64,000 nt of DNA from Otatea glauca (lineage: Eukaryota > Streptophyta > Magnoliopsida > Poales > Poaceae). The translations under genes and the position numbers were made by a program. Below are positions 1-12,500 of this stretch, one piece after another. The number at the start of each line of letters is the position of its first letter. The first letter of the stretch is position 1. The stretch covers positions 9,539,760-9,603,759 of the forward strand of contig CM070727.1 in the NCBI GenBank assembly GCA_036346275.1, in the 5' to 3' direction. The notes beneath the pieces were generated by a model that searched no databases, had not been told where the DNA came from, and was given only the letters and a program-made list of their open reading frames with translations.

Positions 1-3000
1 AAATCACTTAGGTGATAGCATCAAGTTCGGTCCTTAACTGACCCGGGCGAAAATCTCCCCCTATCTACGCGTGAGGCCCTTCTCACGCCCAAGTTTAAGT
101 AATAACTCACCCGCGTCTAAACCATAAGTTTTGAGTTGGATTTTTACCAAATTACACGAAAACCATACATCAGTTCCGCACATTTAGACAAAGTTGCTCA
201 AGCTAGTTTGAAATGTGTCCCATCATTTAAAAGTCGTTCTAGTGAGCATGTCTAAGCAAGTGCGTAAGGTATTTCGCAAGTATGACCCAAGTGACACTAA
301 GTAATGTCTACACCAATACTAGGTTACAATGGCAGGTAATCAGATGACAAGGTAAAAGAAATGCATACAATTGAAATTAGCTACCCTCACCCACAATATA
401 ACAAGTTTAAAATATACACGCATGCATATAGTTTGATAAAACAACAAAACTTTGTAAATATAGGATCAAAATGGTCAAAAGAGGGTGCTTGCCTGGTTGT
501 TCTTCTTCGGGGTTGTAATCGGGATCGTAGTCGGGGTCGTTATTAATTGATTCCGAAACGGCGTCGTCTACACGTCCAATAATAAGAACCGAGACAAAAG
601 CAAATAACATCATATCATATGGGGCAAAAAGAAATAAGATGGAAATACCAAATCAAATCCTACCAAGAAAAACATGGTGATTTTGAGTTCTCAAATTATC
701 TCTTGCATAACAATTTCGTTAGTACTTAATGTATATAAGGCTCTTTGCTTGAATGTGTTACTTTCACTTGTTGATTACAAAAGCTATAGTTATGAGCTTT
801 CATGAGGTTGTTTATGAATTCAAAAAGGCTATAATTATGTATCTTTGTATCTAAATCTTCGAATTCTAGATGCTAAAACTGTTTGGATTGGTAAAAGTAA
901 AACATTAGCTTAAAGGGTCTTATATGAATAGTACTTAGCCTTAAGTGTCTTTGTATAAAAGCAATCTCTACAAGTTGGGTCTGCAATTCTAAGTTATTGG
1001 CTGCTACCGCATAATTATATGATGATTCCTGTGCCACAAGTATATTAACTAAGGGTTTCTTAAGCTCAACTATTCATATGTTGTGATGTTGGCGACCATA
1101 ATACTTAGGGTATTTGCACTAGTAGGATTCAGATGCAAAGCAAGTTTAAATATAATATTTTTCCAGAATATGGTAGTCCATATACCAAAGAGTATTTTTG
1201 GGCCGTTCTTCCCAAAATTTGCATTTAGACAAAATATTTTACGGGCTGCCGAAAAGGCTTAAGTATTTCTAAAATCTATGTGATAAATGTTCAGTTTTCA
1301 TTTTATGTTTGCGACTGCACCTTATAATATAATTTAACTATTTTTTAGGCATTAGTAGGGGATATCTTTATGAGTGTTTTAAAGTTGGTTTCATTAAATT
1401 TGAAGTTCACTAGCACAAGTTATTACTATTTGAACCTTGTATGGATTGAAATTGACCTAAGTCATTTGATGTAAACTATGCCAAAATCTAAATATTTTTG
1501 CATATTTGGGATCCTTATGACCTCTTAAGTGTAACCAAACTGGTTTGACCAAAATTTGAGTCCATTTGATCTATGTTTTAACTATTTGATTTTCTATGCA
1601 TGAGAGGGTTTCTACATTCAAACTTTTGGTTCAAAATGAGTTAAATCCTAAAGGTTTTTGCAAAAATGCAACATTCATGACCTCAGGAACATGCAAGAAA
1701 AATTTCATGATTTTAGGAGCTATGGTTTCCATAGGTGCTTTAGGGTACACATAAGGGACTTAGTACTAACTTTAGCTTAACTAATTTAAACTGTTATGAA
1801 CATTTAGATTTTATTGCACATTCTAGATCCTCATGTCTTAGCATAAATTTAGAAATTTGTTTCACAATTTTTGAACTTATCTAGAAAAAGTTATGAACTA
1901 ATGAAGTTAGGTCGGTTGCTAATTCAACTCCCCTTTCGTCAGGGAGACAGAGCATGGGAGATTGGCGCGGTGGTTGCCGGTGGTGAGGGAAGGCTGAAGA
2001 AGGGGAGCCGCCGGTGGGGTGAGCTTCAGGGGAGCGCGGCGCAGCTGGGGTAGGTATTGGCATCGGCCGGCGTTCATCGAAACGGGCCACCACCTGCAAA
2101 GGGCGGTGGCGCCATTGGCGCATAGCCGTGAGGAACAACGGAGGTCAAATGAGCTCGGCTCAGCGGTGATTCAGCATATAGGGACCCTAAATAATGCAAT
2201 TTATCGATTGGTTCGAGGCGACAGGATGCAGAATACGCTACCACCTTGTGCCAGCCTTGGGGAAGAACTGCAACGGCGGGGCAGCATTCAGGTGGAGGTG
2301 AGCTACAGAGAAGTATTGCGCACAGTTTAGGGCAGCTAGGGGGTCATCTCTGGGCGAAGAAAATGGGTAGGAGACTCACCGGGCAGCAGCGACTGCAGAG
2401 CTAGGCTCGTCGGTCTTGCTTGGTTTTGCCGGAAGTTGCGCACGTGCGAGAATTCCAGAGCAAAAGAGCAAGGGCGAGCAGTGCCGCGCTCTCGCGTGTC
2501 CAAGCTGTCGCATCTAGAGCATGGGGAGAGAGAAGGAGGGGCTAGGGCGCCGTGGTGACTGGCTAGTGGGGACAGCAGTCGGCAAGCCCCCACTAGCAAA
2601 GAGATCAGCCGTGCATAACATCGAGTAGGTCGTCTGCGTTCTGTAGCTCCCCCATAAAGACGGTGTTAGGTTTGGTAGTTAGAGTCATTCAAAGATGGTC
2701 TTAGAGAACTCAATTAATTATGTAGAAATTTGTGTAGTGAGACCAAAGTCTGTAGTTTCCAATTTTTTTTGGTTTCACCTAGTTCCCTACTGTGGTTTTT
2801 AAATGAAAAATCCCCAAATTTGGCTGGTTTTCAAGCTACTTTACTATTTTTGAGGCACCTAAATGATGAGCAACAATTCTGGAAAATTTTATTTGTACAT
2901 GTTTTGAGTCCTAGTATTTTATAAAATTATTTTCTATAGAATGTTGCTTGATGTTTTTGATGAGTTCCTTTGTTGCGTTAGTTTAGGTACTAAATTGTAT

Positions 3001-3130
3001 AATTACAAAAAAAATAAGAATTCTGAAAATAAATGAGTAACTCCAGAGACAGCTTCAATTGAAGATCCAAATATGCAATAAAGACCATGACATACACTTT
3101 ATTTAATTTCTCAAGTTTTGGGATGTTACA
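1..3130 (-). mobile_element. Gypsy (Del/Tekay-like) LTR, partial at the left edge
   Basis: On the minus strand the element begins at 3130 with TGTAACATCCCAAAAC, the start typical of grass Del/Tekay-type LTRs. The solo LTR at 25848 begins almost the same way. A GC-rich stretch (about 1900-2660) lies within it. Near 480-580 the minus strand holds an Asp/Pro/Tyr-rich tract that also occurs in LTRs of this clade. The other end lies beyond position 1, so neither full length nor TSD can be checked. The short open frames inside look like chance frames. The clade assignment is from memory of such LTRs and is moderately sure. Confidence 0.6.
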
Positions 3131-3640
3131 CTTGATCATATGTTGATCATCACATGCCTCAATTCGATGCTCATATGAAAGATATTTGCATTTTCCTAAA
3201 AAGCTCTTTACAAAAACACCTCCCCCTCTGGCTATGGCTGACATTACCGCCATAGGGGTGCGGTACTGTCGCAAGGGCAGCAGTACCGGCACTATGGCCG
3301 GTAGATATATTCCAAAGAGGGTGTTTTTCAGGGTTTTGCCCAGTTGGCACTACCGGTCCTACATAGGCGATATTGCTGACCTACTGTAGCAACGGCTAAT
3401 TTTTCTAGCCGTTGGACTGGAAGCCAGCACTACTGAGCCTTAGAGGGCGGTAGTGCCTGGTTTTATTGAAAAATACCCGATTTGCCCCCTAACGGCTAGT
3501 TTTCATGTGAGGGGGCTATAAAAGGAGCCTTGGAGGCTGGTATTTGAGTTTACTATTTTTGTGAGACATTTTAGAGAGGTTGTGTATGTGTTATACTCTC
3601 CAATTTGGTACAATACAACTGAGTACTCACACACTTTGGC
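3131..3640 (+). repeat. LTR-like fragment with CACTACCGG/CGGTAGTG modules and a TATA box
   Basis: This stretch has several imperfect inverted modules of the type CACTACCGG...CGGTAGTG (about 3240-3450), the same motif that fills the SIRE-like LTRs at 17420-17660, 30130-30400 and 60760-61050. A TATA box (CTATAAAAGG) lies near 3520, as in an LTR promoter. No clean ends or TSD were found. It is probably a degraded LTR fragment upstream of the KRP gene; alternatively it now serves as promoter sequence for that gene. Confidence 0.4.
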
Positions 3641-4115
3641 CGACACATTCCCCATTTCTATTCGCAGTCCGCGCACCTCGCCCTACTCGACAGGAGAGGC
3701 AGTCCGGTATGGCACGACACCCACCTCTACCGTCGGCAAGAGAGGTAGCCTGGCGCGCGCACGCGGCCACAGCGGGCAGTGGCTCCCCACGCCCGCGCGC
3801 GCGGCCCGCACGGCGCGCCAAAGTATGTTTTTTTAGCCGGTGACGAGCCGTGGCAGCGCATTGCCCTCGCGCGACACGTACGTCCCGCGGCCGCTCCCTC
3901 GTGCAGCCCCCGCGCTAGCTAGCTGCTGTAAATTACTACGCCACTCGGGATCTCTCGCGCCGCGCCTCCCCCATCGTTTTCCCACCTAATTCTATTGTTA
4001 TCTCCTCCCATCCCCACCCATCCCGGCCCCGTAATATCCCAACAAACACCCACCGGCACAGGCGCGTTGTTAGCCAAGGGAAAAGACAAGGATAACAAGG
4101 GGAGGAAAAAAAGGC

Positions 4116-5507
4116 ATGGCTGCCGCGGCCGCGGCCGCCGCCGTGACGGCGGTGTCGGGCTGCAGTAAGCGCGAGAGCGACAATGCGGGCGCCGACTTGT
4201 CAGTCTCTCACTCTCACTCTCCCTCCCTGCCTTCTTCTCATGACAAGAGCTAATTAATCCCATTCGAAGCTGTCCTCCTGTGTACAGAAAACTTTGCACA
4301 CGCTGTGGTTGATTTCTCTCCCCTTTCTCTTCCTTGTGTGTTGTTCGTTGTTACGCGCAGGCCCAAGAAGGCGAAGAAGGGGAGGTCTCCGCCGGAGGAG
4401 GAGGTGGAGGCGTTCTTCGCCGCGGCGGAGAGCAGCGTGGCACGGCGCTTCGCGGCCAAGTGAGTACAGCACATCATCTGAGCTCTGGCCTTCGGCGCCA
4501 GCTCCTCCGGCCGCCGCCTCTTCGGGAAAGCTACGAGGCTCGGGTTGGGGATTTATTTATAGCTAGCATGCAAAGCAGCAGCAGCAGCACGCACAGCAGT
4601 GGGCCTGTAATTCCGTTGAAGTAACTGAAGCTCGCAACTGTCAGCGTGGTGCTGCACTCGAAGACCGTAAAAACGCCAAACGGAGTTACTGTGCTGGCTT
4701 GTAACTCCAGTTACTCCACTAGAGCAGCAATGACTTGCCCTGTATTCTTTGTTGCTACTTGCTAGTTTGGACTGTCTTTTTTTCTCCTCTTAGAAAGGAA
4801 TGTTGCTACTGCTAGTGTAGGAACTGAATAAACTTACTACCTAGCTTGGAGTTTTGGGGCCTCTAAAAAAATAGAGTTTTCGGGATAATGTGATAGCTCG
4901 AAAAGAAAAGGCATTCTCTTTTTGCAGACTTAACTTCCAACTGGGCTTTTGTAAAAGAATTTCAGCTGGGGCAGACTGTGGTGAGGTTTTCCAACTGGGA
5001 CAGAGTGAAGTTCTACTACATGCTAGTGGCCCAAAATTTTGACCTCCCCAACCCCACCCCCACCCCCACCCCCAAAAAAATAAAATAAAATGGAATAGTG
5101 TTTCTATGCACCACTCTCCTAATATAAATTGTATAAATCTTAAAACAAATGAACAAGTAATCAATATCTATTCTTCATTTATGTTTAATATTTATACAAC
5201 TTTTAAAAAGTGATGTAAAGAAGCACCTCATGTTGAAATCAATTTTAGTTTTGCCAACTCAGCTCAAGCGTTTGCCAAATTTGAAGCCAGCGTTAAAAAA
5301 ATCAATTTTAGTTTTGCCAACTCAACTCAACCGTTTGCCAGATTTGAAGCAAGTGTTCAAAAGTTGAGTGCAAATGTGCAATGACCAGTGTCGTAAACTT
5401 GTAATAATAACGTGTGGATCTTTTGGTTCGGTTGAAGGTACAACTATGACGTCGTCAAGGAAGCTCCGATGGATGGCCGGTACGAGTGGGTCCGGGTAAG
5501 CCCATAA
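4116..5507 (+). CDS. KRP: Cyclin-dependent kinase inhibitor, KRP/ICK family, short form (83 aa)
   Basis: Exons: 4116-4198, 4361-4459 and 5438-5507; 252 nt including the stop TAA at 5505-5507. The start lies in a good context (aaggcATGG). Exon 1 encodes an Ala-rich leader. Exon 2 encodes a basic run followed by PPEEEVEAFFAAAE and RRFAAK. Exon 3 encodes YNYDVVKEAPMDGRYEW. Together these are the conserved C-terminal cyclin- and CDK-binding box of plant KRPs (the p27Kip1-like region), which inhibit CDKA/CYCD complexes in the nucleus. Most KRPs are about 190-280 residues, so this is a compact form; I recall a similar short member (KRP6) in rice. Exon 1 has a weak donor (GTCAGT), chosen because it alone restores frame into exon 2. 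The GTAAGC near the end of exon 3 could be a cryptic donor giving another C terminus. Intron 2 (978 bp) holds a G-rich tract and a tandem duplication. Confidence 0.85.
5046..5073 (-). repeat. C-rich tract; G-quadruplex-capable on the minus strand
   Basis: Five C-runs of four or five bases are separated by one or two bases, inside KRP intron 2. The minus strand reads as successive G4-G5 runs, well within the rule for intramolecular G-quadruplexes. It is also a pentanucleotide/hexanucleotide-type microsatellite and may vary in length. Confidence 0.7.
5236..5361 (+). repeat. 63-bp direct tandem duplication in KRP intron 2
   Basis: Copy 1 is 5236-5298 and copy 2 is 5299-5361. They differ at a handful of sites (for example CTCAGCTCAAGCG against CTCAACTCAACCG). 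It ends about 76 bp before the exon 3 acceptor, so it lies in the zone where a branch point and polypyrimidine tract are expected. Confidence 0.8.
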
Positions 5508-5890
5508 AGAATGCCGCAACAGCCAGTCAAATGTCGGATGCACAGACCACTTGTGTCCACTTGTGATCTTTCATTTTTGTTACTTACTGTGTCATGCTTT
5601 AGCTGTAGTTATGCTCACGAGATGGCTAATCCTGTAAAAGCTCACCTTGTACGTCATTGGATGTCTCACTCTCAGTTGTGACTTGTGTGCCCAACCTGTC
5701 GTTATGTGCTCAATTTATTGTGCTCTTCATTTCATCTCAGGCCATCAAAACCACAAGAACAAATCATTTTGTAAACTGCGCAAAGGAACATTTTCTGTTC
5801 TAACATCCAAAATATAAAGCTCCGTTTACAGATCTTTGCGAGAATTGAAATGTTTTATATGAAATTCCCGCTATTCAAACTTGCTTGAAC
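5508..5890 (+). other. KRP 3' flank / probable 3' UTR
   Basis: This is the T-rich sequence after the KRP stop codon. It should contain the 3' UTR and poly(A) site, but no exact site can be fixed. No other gene was seen here. Confidence 0.4.
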
Positions 5891-6190
5891 CCTTATCATC
5901 TTAACATGCTGGCAATGGTGAAAAGAACGTAACAACAGGATCTTCCAAAGGAACTGGACAACCCACGAACAGATCCTTCAATCCGTAAAAGATGAGGCAG
6001 TTAACTGGTATGTAGCAGGAGCAACACACCTCGACAATCTCATTCAGAGGCGGCCTTAAAGCCTTGTTTTTCTTCCCCAATCTCGCCTCCCCTTCTCAAT
6101 CTTTTAGGTGCACCCTCCGTACCTTGTAACTTACTCTATTTATACCTTTACCTTCTAATCCAATATTGGCTTTGCCATTTAAAAAAAAAA
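5891..6190 (+). mobile_element. 5'-truncated LINE tail with poly(A) and TSD
   Basis: A 14-bp direct repeat (AAACTTGCTTGAAC at 5877-5890 and 6188-6201) flanks a 300-bp insert that ends in an A-run (about 6180-6190). Just after the 5' border the plus strand encodes KERNNRIFQRN and then AVNWYVAGATHLDNL, the C-terminal end of plant LINE ORF2 (zf-RVT region), with a stop before the 3' UTR. This is a typical dead-on-arrival LINE insertion: 3' end only, long TSD, poly(A). It lies between the KRP gene and the 3' end of fusion gene 1. Confidence 0.85.
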
Positions 6191-6580
6191 CTTGCTTGAA
6201 CAAGTGCTATTGACTCTTCTATCTTCTGTCCACCTAGCAGGTCGAAATATTCGTAGTTTCCCAAAAAAGAGAGGAAGGTTCACGCATAGCAAGAAACAAT
6301 GTTACACAATTGTAAAGAGCACATTATTTAAACACAAATTAGTCTCACATATGACTATATGAGAAGCTTATTTGATTTGACTCGCGCGTATTCCAAACTA
6401 ATGACTCGAGCGAGCTATACAAGATTATATAAGCGATTACACAGTTCCTTGGCACCGAGGAAATGTGGTCATTTGTTTTATTCACCCAGCCTTTGTGTGT
6501 CCCTCTTTTAACCTACGCATTCATCACGGATTACTTTGCACTATCGAAGACGATGCATCTCGTATGTCTTTGTCTACAGA
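6191..6580 (-). promoter_or_regulatory. 3' flank of fusion gene 1 with minus-strand AATAAA
   Basis: A canonical AATAAA on the minus strand lies at 6477-6482, about 100 nt past the stop codon of fusion gene 1, and is a good poly(A)-signal candidate. The matching place after gene 2 carries AATCAAAC instead, so gene 2 must use another signal (a minus-strand AATAAA occurs near 37166). No other gene was seen in this stretch. Confidence 0.5.
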
Positions 6581-9500
6581 TTATAGCTTAGCTAAGGTCT
6601 GACTGTATGATGGATCAATGCAGACAACGACCTGAAAAAGTTCCACATGAAAAATTGTGAGTTGCATTACAGTAGACAAGAAGAACAGACTCGTCTGTTG
6701 TTGTAGCAACGGTGGTACCTTGCCAACACTCCTGCCAGAATGAAGATATTCTACTGCATCTGCCACGGAGGAAACACCCAAGAATTTCTTGGGGTCAAGG
6801 GAAACCTGTTGTATGCAGTGCGCAATAAGCTAAATTAGAAAAAAAAAGAGAGAGAACTATATAATATTATTGTATGACGTTATAAACCATTGCTGGCAGG
6901 GTGTCGGGAGAAATGACGAGGAATTGCATTGTCATATGCTCATATTACTAAATCAACAGAAAAAAAATAAATTCATTGACAAGAATGTGTCGAAGTACAA
7001 CGTAGCTAAGTATAAAACAATTCTGTACGAGGGAACCACTGAGGCTGGTTAGTTTCCAGTTGGCTCCCAGTGGCTCCCAGCTAGGTAGGGTACGTACGAG
7101 AGTCCGAAAACTAATCTCCAGTATTATCAGTCAAAAACTGTTGGAAATCATTCTCTGGTTACTTGGTTAGGAAAAAGGTGAAACATCGAGCTGTGTATGT
7201 ATCTCCCATTATTTAAAATAACATTATGGAGAAATGTTATTATGTGAATATAGTACGAAAGTGGCAAAAAATTGTGCTTTCTTAACTTGGTGAGATTTCT
7301 GCCTCGTAATTTTCTGGTTACTGCCATTTTCCTGACTGCCGTCACTCAAAGTACCAAGCAGCAAACACACATTACGAAGCATACCTTTAGCTTTCCAGAT
7401 GCATACAGGTCAAAAAGTTTGTCAAGATGATCTTGCCACAGGTGGGCATACTGAATTAGGAAAAAACCAGCCTGAAATTGGAAAGGAAAGAGCTCATAGT
7501 TTCAAGGAGTACACTACAAAGAATTGTATGGGATACAGCATCTATATGGCTAAATGTGACAATGTCTGTCCCATACAGTTTGTGAAGTATGCATGTAATT
7601 TTGAGAGAGTGAGTGTGTTATATAGCTACCGGAAAGTTCGATTTGTTTTTCAAAATATGAAGAGTTCTTAAACCTAGATATAGATAAGAGGCTCCACTCC
7701 TAGTTAAAGGTTGCTTCTTGTTTATTGTTATGGTATCCTGAATTTTCACACATGCCGACAAAAAAACAACCTCATATCATGTTGACTCTAATCTACTCAA
7801 TGGGCTAAATGAACGTCACATTTTTAATACTGCAGTGGCATGATCAGTTTCATTAGTAAGAGTGCACTTTGTCATGACTCATGACCAATTTATTAAATCG
7901 CAAGTAAAAATTTAGTATATGCCAACTGAGAAATTCTGGTGTTCTGCTGCACATACATACCACAGTTTGACTTTTTCCAAGAATCTTCTCACATAGTCCA
8001 GTGTAATTCTGTGGCTTCCAGCCATTTTCTCCTTGATACTGAAAACATTAAAGATTGTTCACTACCATATTGTCTATTCATGTATAAGCTACAACATCCT
8101 ACAAGGAAAACAGGATAATTACCAACACAAATTCAGGTAACTGTCAACAGAATCATAATAAATCAATGAACTTCCTAGGTATATTGCAAATTTCGAAGTA
8201 TTAATGCAGATGCATAATGGGCCAATTCAATATTAACAGTTTGCAATGACACCTCATAATATTCCCAGAGGGTGTTCTTTGCTCCACCAAATGAAAATTA
8301 CACTAAAGCACCTGTTTAGCTCCTCGACTCCTCATTTGTTTAAAAATCCATGCAATCTTCTATTTGGTGAAGCACGGAACGAATTTCCCATATTCCATTT
8401 CCCCCACTAAAGTTGCCATTCAGAGTGCATAATAAATCGATAAGTGTGAGGTTCAGAGGCTGTCAATATATATACCTGGGAGATCATACCAATTACAATA
8501 AGATGTCCATGGATTGCTAACGCATTTACACACAAATCAAACATTTCTCCACCTACAGATTCATATATGATATCTACACCTCTTGGACACTCTTTTTTCA
8601 GAACCTGAAACCAAACAGTCAAACAATTCTTAATTACTATAATCATTGAGAAGAAAATATAATGGATCAATGCAAAACAGCTTACATTCGCTTGAATGTT
8701 GAAAGTTTAAACTAAGAACTTCAGAAGTACACCTACTCAATATAAACTATAAACTATAGACACATCTACAGAGACAACAGAGCATACATGTAATTCAACC
8801 ATGCCCAACAAACATTGACCATCATCCATGGCACATGAAACGTCATGCAAGTGTAAGGATAAAATTACTTGCAATATTATATCCTGGTAAGTAAATGTAG
8901 TACACAACCACATAACAGAAACACATATTGGACTAGACAACAATTTTGGAACATTTTATGTCTGCACAGAAAGCAAGTAAGGTGAAGCTACCAAGCTGAG
9001 ACACTTGACACATAAACCACACACCAGAGCAAAATTGCATTATAAGCAGTAGAAGTATGAAACGTTGAAACAAGAACTCACGTCTTTGATCTTTTCATTC
9101 CTGTAGTTGATAACTCGATCAACTCCCAAGGAAGCTAGAAGCGCAGCTTTACTTTCACCTCCACATGTGGCAACAACCTTGTTGCCTGCTATTTTTGCAA
9201 GCTAGTGAAGTGATAGAAAAACATTTAGGAACAAAAGGGCACATACAAGGTTAAAAACCAACAACAGTTGCTCAAAAAACAGAGTAGCATAAAGACAAAA
9301 AAGAGAACAAAAGATGATAAATCTCATTATGTCCTAGAAATATCTGTGTGCTCAATGCAGTAAAAAGTGCATGCAAGTGGCCACAATGTGATCTACTGCT
9401 AGTTAACTACGAAAGATAATTATACATGCTCCAACTTTCATGAAATAGTATCTTGTTCAAGTTCAGAAAATAACTTGAAGCATTATAATTCTACTTCCCT

Positions 9501-12500
9501 GATAAACTATATAAGTAGATGAGAAATTGAGCATTACATAAAAAACGCATAGTAATATTATTGAAATGCCACAGCTCACCTGAACAGCAAATTGTCCTGT
9601 TCCACCAGCAGCTGCTGTGACTAAAACGACCTTCCCAGATGTCATTTGACCAGCCTAAAGGCAGCAGAAATCAAACCCGCATCAGACCAGAAAGGATGCC
9701 TTTCTGCTAACTCTGAACTTGAAGATTTGTTGAACTTGAACATGATATGGGGGCAAGAACAAATGGTATACAACAAAGAAAATAAACAGAAACTGACAAT
9801 CAAGAGAACCTTTTCAAGAGCAATTGAAGCAGTCAATCCTGATGTTAGCATAGCGACAACCTCTGGATCTGGTTTTGGCACCGGAAGAAGTTGTTTGGCT
9901 GGAACCTTTCATCAGAAAGATGTAAAGCCAAAAGAATTGTTACTGGTAGAGAGAGGTAACATTTCAAAAGTCAAAAGGTGGGAGGGATTTCATTCGAAGG
10001 GAGCAGGAGATAGTAGGTAATTTATTGTGTAACAAAAATACATAGAGTAGTGCAGTACCAGCGTGAATTCAGCATAGCTCCCAAAAGTCATAAGGGCCAC
10101 AGGAGTGCCAACTTTGATATGGTTCACTGAATCTCCAACAGAAGCAACAATTCCCACAGCCTGTATATATTGGTTTTTATGGATATAAAATATATTAATT
10201 TCTCCTGTGAAAAAGGTAAGGACCTATGCAAAAACATCATATTAAATCATAGGAAATGCACACCTGTTTTGATGTAAGTATGGTCAAGCCACTGAGTTCT
10301 CTGCTATCTTATATGCGGTTCCCATATTAATATGTTATTAGATTCTATTGTTAGGAATTCCTTATAAACAACGAGGAATTGCCATCTTTTGGGATTACCC
10401 TCTTATCTTTTTCTCAGCAAGCAGCCTCAGAGCCTTGTATCTACACCAGGAGGAAGATTCTCCCAGCTGCCGATCAAGGGCGAGCGCCCTATCCTCGCCC
10501 TTTGGGCCCTTACCATGCAAATGCAGTTGGTCCCAAGGAGATTATTATTATCGCCGCTACTGCTGCTACTACTACTACAATTTTTTTGCAACATGTGGAA
10601 TGTTGATGACAAAGGTGATAACCCTGCTGTTATTAGTAAGTTACTAAGTTATTCAATATGCTCAGAGGCATTACAATGCTTGATCCAGGAAAACAGAAAG
10701 ATTATGCACATTTTTACACAGAACATCATATCAAAAGAAAAATCAAACATTAAGCATGATTTTAAGTTGCAAAATGGACATATGGGAACATCAGTAACCT
10801 CAAAACCAGCATCAAATGGAAGGTGTGCAGCAGCCTCTTTAGCATTAACACTGAAATAACGTCCAGAGCTGAAGTTTACCTGAAACACGTCATTAACATC
10901 TTCCGAAGGTTAAGCAATGGGAATCAAAAGAAAAACAATTGAAAATACAAATACAAGGACTTACGTCACTAGCATTTACACCAGCGTATATTATTTTAAC
11001 TAGAGCACTGTGTGGTTTGATGGGCAATCTCAGTCGCACACGATCGAGCCTTGTAGCATTTCGGAAATTATGGCTGAGTGTGTGAACAACTCTACAGAAG
11101 CATCACGAGGATACACTTATTAATAAAATAAACGTGATTTTGAGTATCCCTACGAATATTCCAGTGTGTGAAACATAAGGACTGACAGGCCATTGCTATT
11201 AGAGGAATATAGTTAACCTCCTATTGTATAAACAAAACTTTGGACCAATTTTGATGTGCTACCTCTCAACCATATTGTGTGAGCCATTATAGATGATGCA
11301 TGACAAAGATTTCATAAACTGGCATTCGTATCAGGTCCAACAAATAGAATTACATGGAAATCCATATTTTTCTGTACAATATGACAAAACGAAGTACCAG
11401 TAGAGTCAATGTTCAGCTATTTGATCAGATATTCTATTGCAAATGTCAATTGCCCAAGAACAAAAAATGCAAAATAACAGAAACTGGAATATTCCCTCAC
11501 ATAAGATAGAACAGGAATTGGCATCTCCTAACTTGGCCTTGAACCACAATCCCTGGACGCAAATAGCAAGATCTTGATTCTTAGGGGTAGAACCCAATGA
11601 CTGATAAACTTTTCTATAAAGGGAAAGTAAATTCGATAAGATCATAACCATCAATACATCAGCTGGCATATACGATACAAACACATCCGTTCTGTTTGTA
11701 AATTTGCAGTGATGTGCAAAATATGCAACCTAAAGCCTGCTCACTGTCTGCTTAAGTGATTAGATAGGTGACTTTAACCGTTTTAGGGAAGGACTCAAAC
11801 AATAAAAACAAATAAAGTACTACAGAGCAGTTGTTATTTATTTAAAAGAATATCCCAGAAGTCCTTAGAACAAGATAAATATAACTTAGTAGGACTACTT
11901 ACATCTTCTCAAAGAATTCAGGTGTATGGATGCTAGGAAATATATGCTTTGTTAATGTCCTTTTTGACTTCGAGGAATACACCAGATACCCTTTTTCTTC
12001 CTCTGATGTTGGCCAGTATACCATGCCTCTTCGTTTAGATATCCAAAGGCAAGCACCAGCCTTGCTCTCATCTTCTATAAGCTCGAATGCACCTAATCCA
12101 AATAAAAAGGGGTTCTTTCAGACAACAAGAAAAGAGAAAGGTAAAACATCATATGCAAGAGATATATATCTAAATAGGTCCCCTCATATCTAAAATAGTA
12201 GAGTACACAATAGGCCTAAACTTGCACACGTGTGTCACTTGGGCCATGAACGTTAGGGCTACACTATATAAGGAAGTCAAGGCAGGTCGAAACCATACCT
12301 ACTATTACTAACCACCTGGCACGGATGGTTGGCATAGCCAGTTTGACCCATTGTAAGGAACGAAAATGTTCATCTCAACCTAGGTTGAGCTACTCCACCT
12401 TTCTGATCCACTCACAATTACTCACTAATACATACATCACGTAGGATGAGATCGTAAGTACCAAAGACTCTACCAAATCTTTGAACAGAGTATATACTTT

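Noticed and set aside
3561..3843. Overlapping open frames on both strands upstream of KRP
   Set aside because: They lie in a GC-rich promoter stretch, have no recognisable domain, and three frames are open at once, as chance predicts at high GC.
3919..4477. Minus-strand frames over KRP exons 1 and 2
   Set aside because: They are shadows of the KRP coding exons and pure-GC composition; the plus strand has the conserved KRP motif.
8280..8400. Possible small MITE (CCACCAAAT...ATTTGGTG) in intron 14 of gene 1
   Set aside because: The inverted words are only about 9 bp and no TSD could be found.
10330..10600. Insert in intron 9 of gene 1 with a (GCT/ACT)n tract
   Set aside because: It is absent from gene 2 and so is an insertion, but has no readable ends, TSD or domain, so it was not called as an element.
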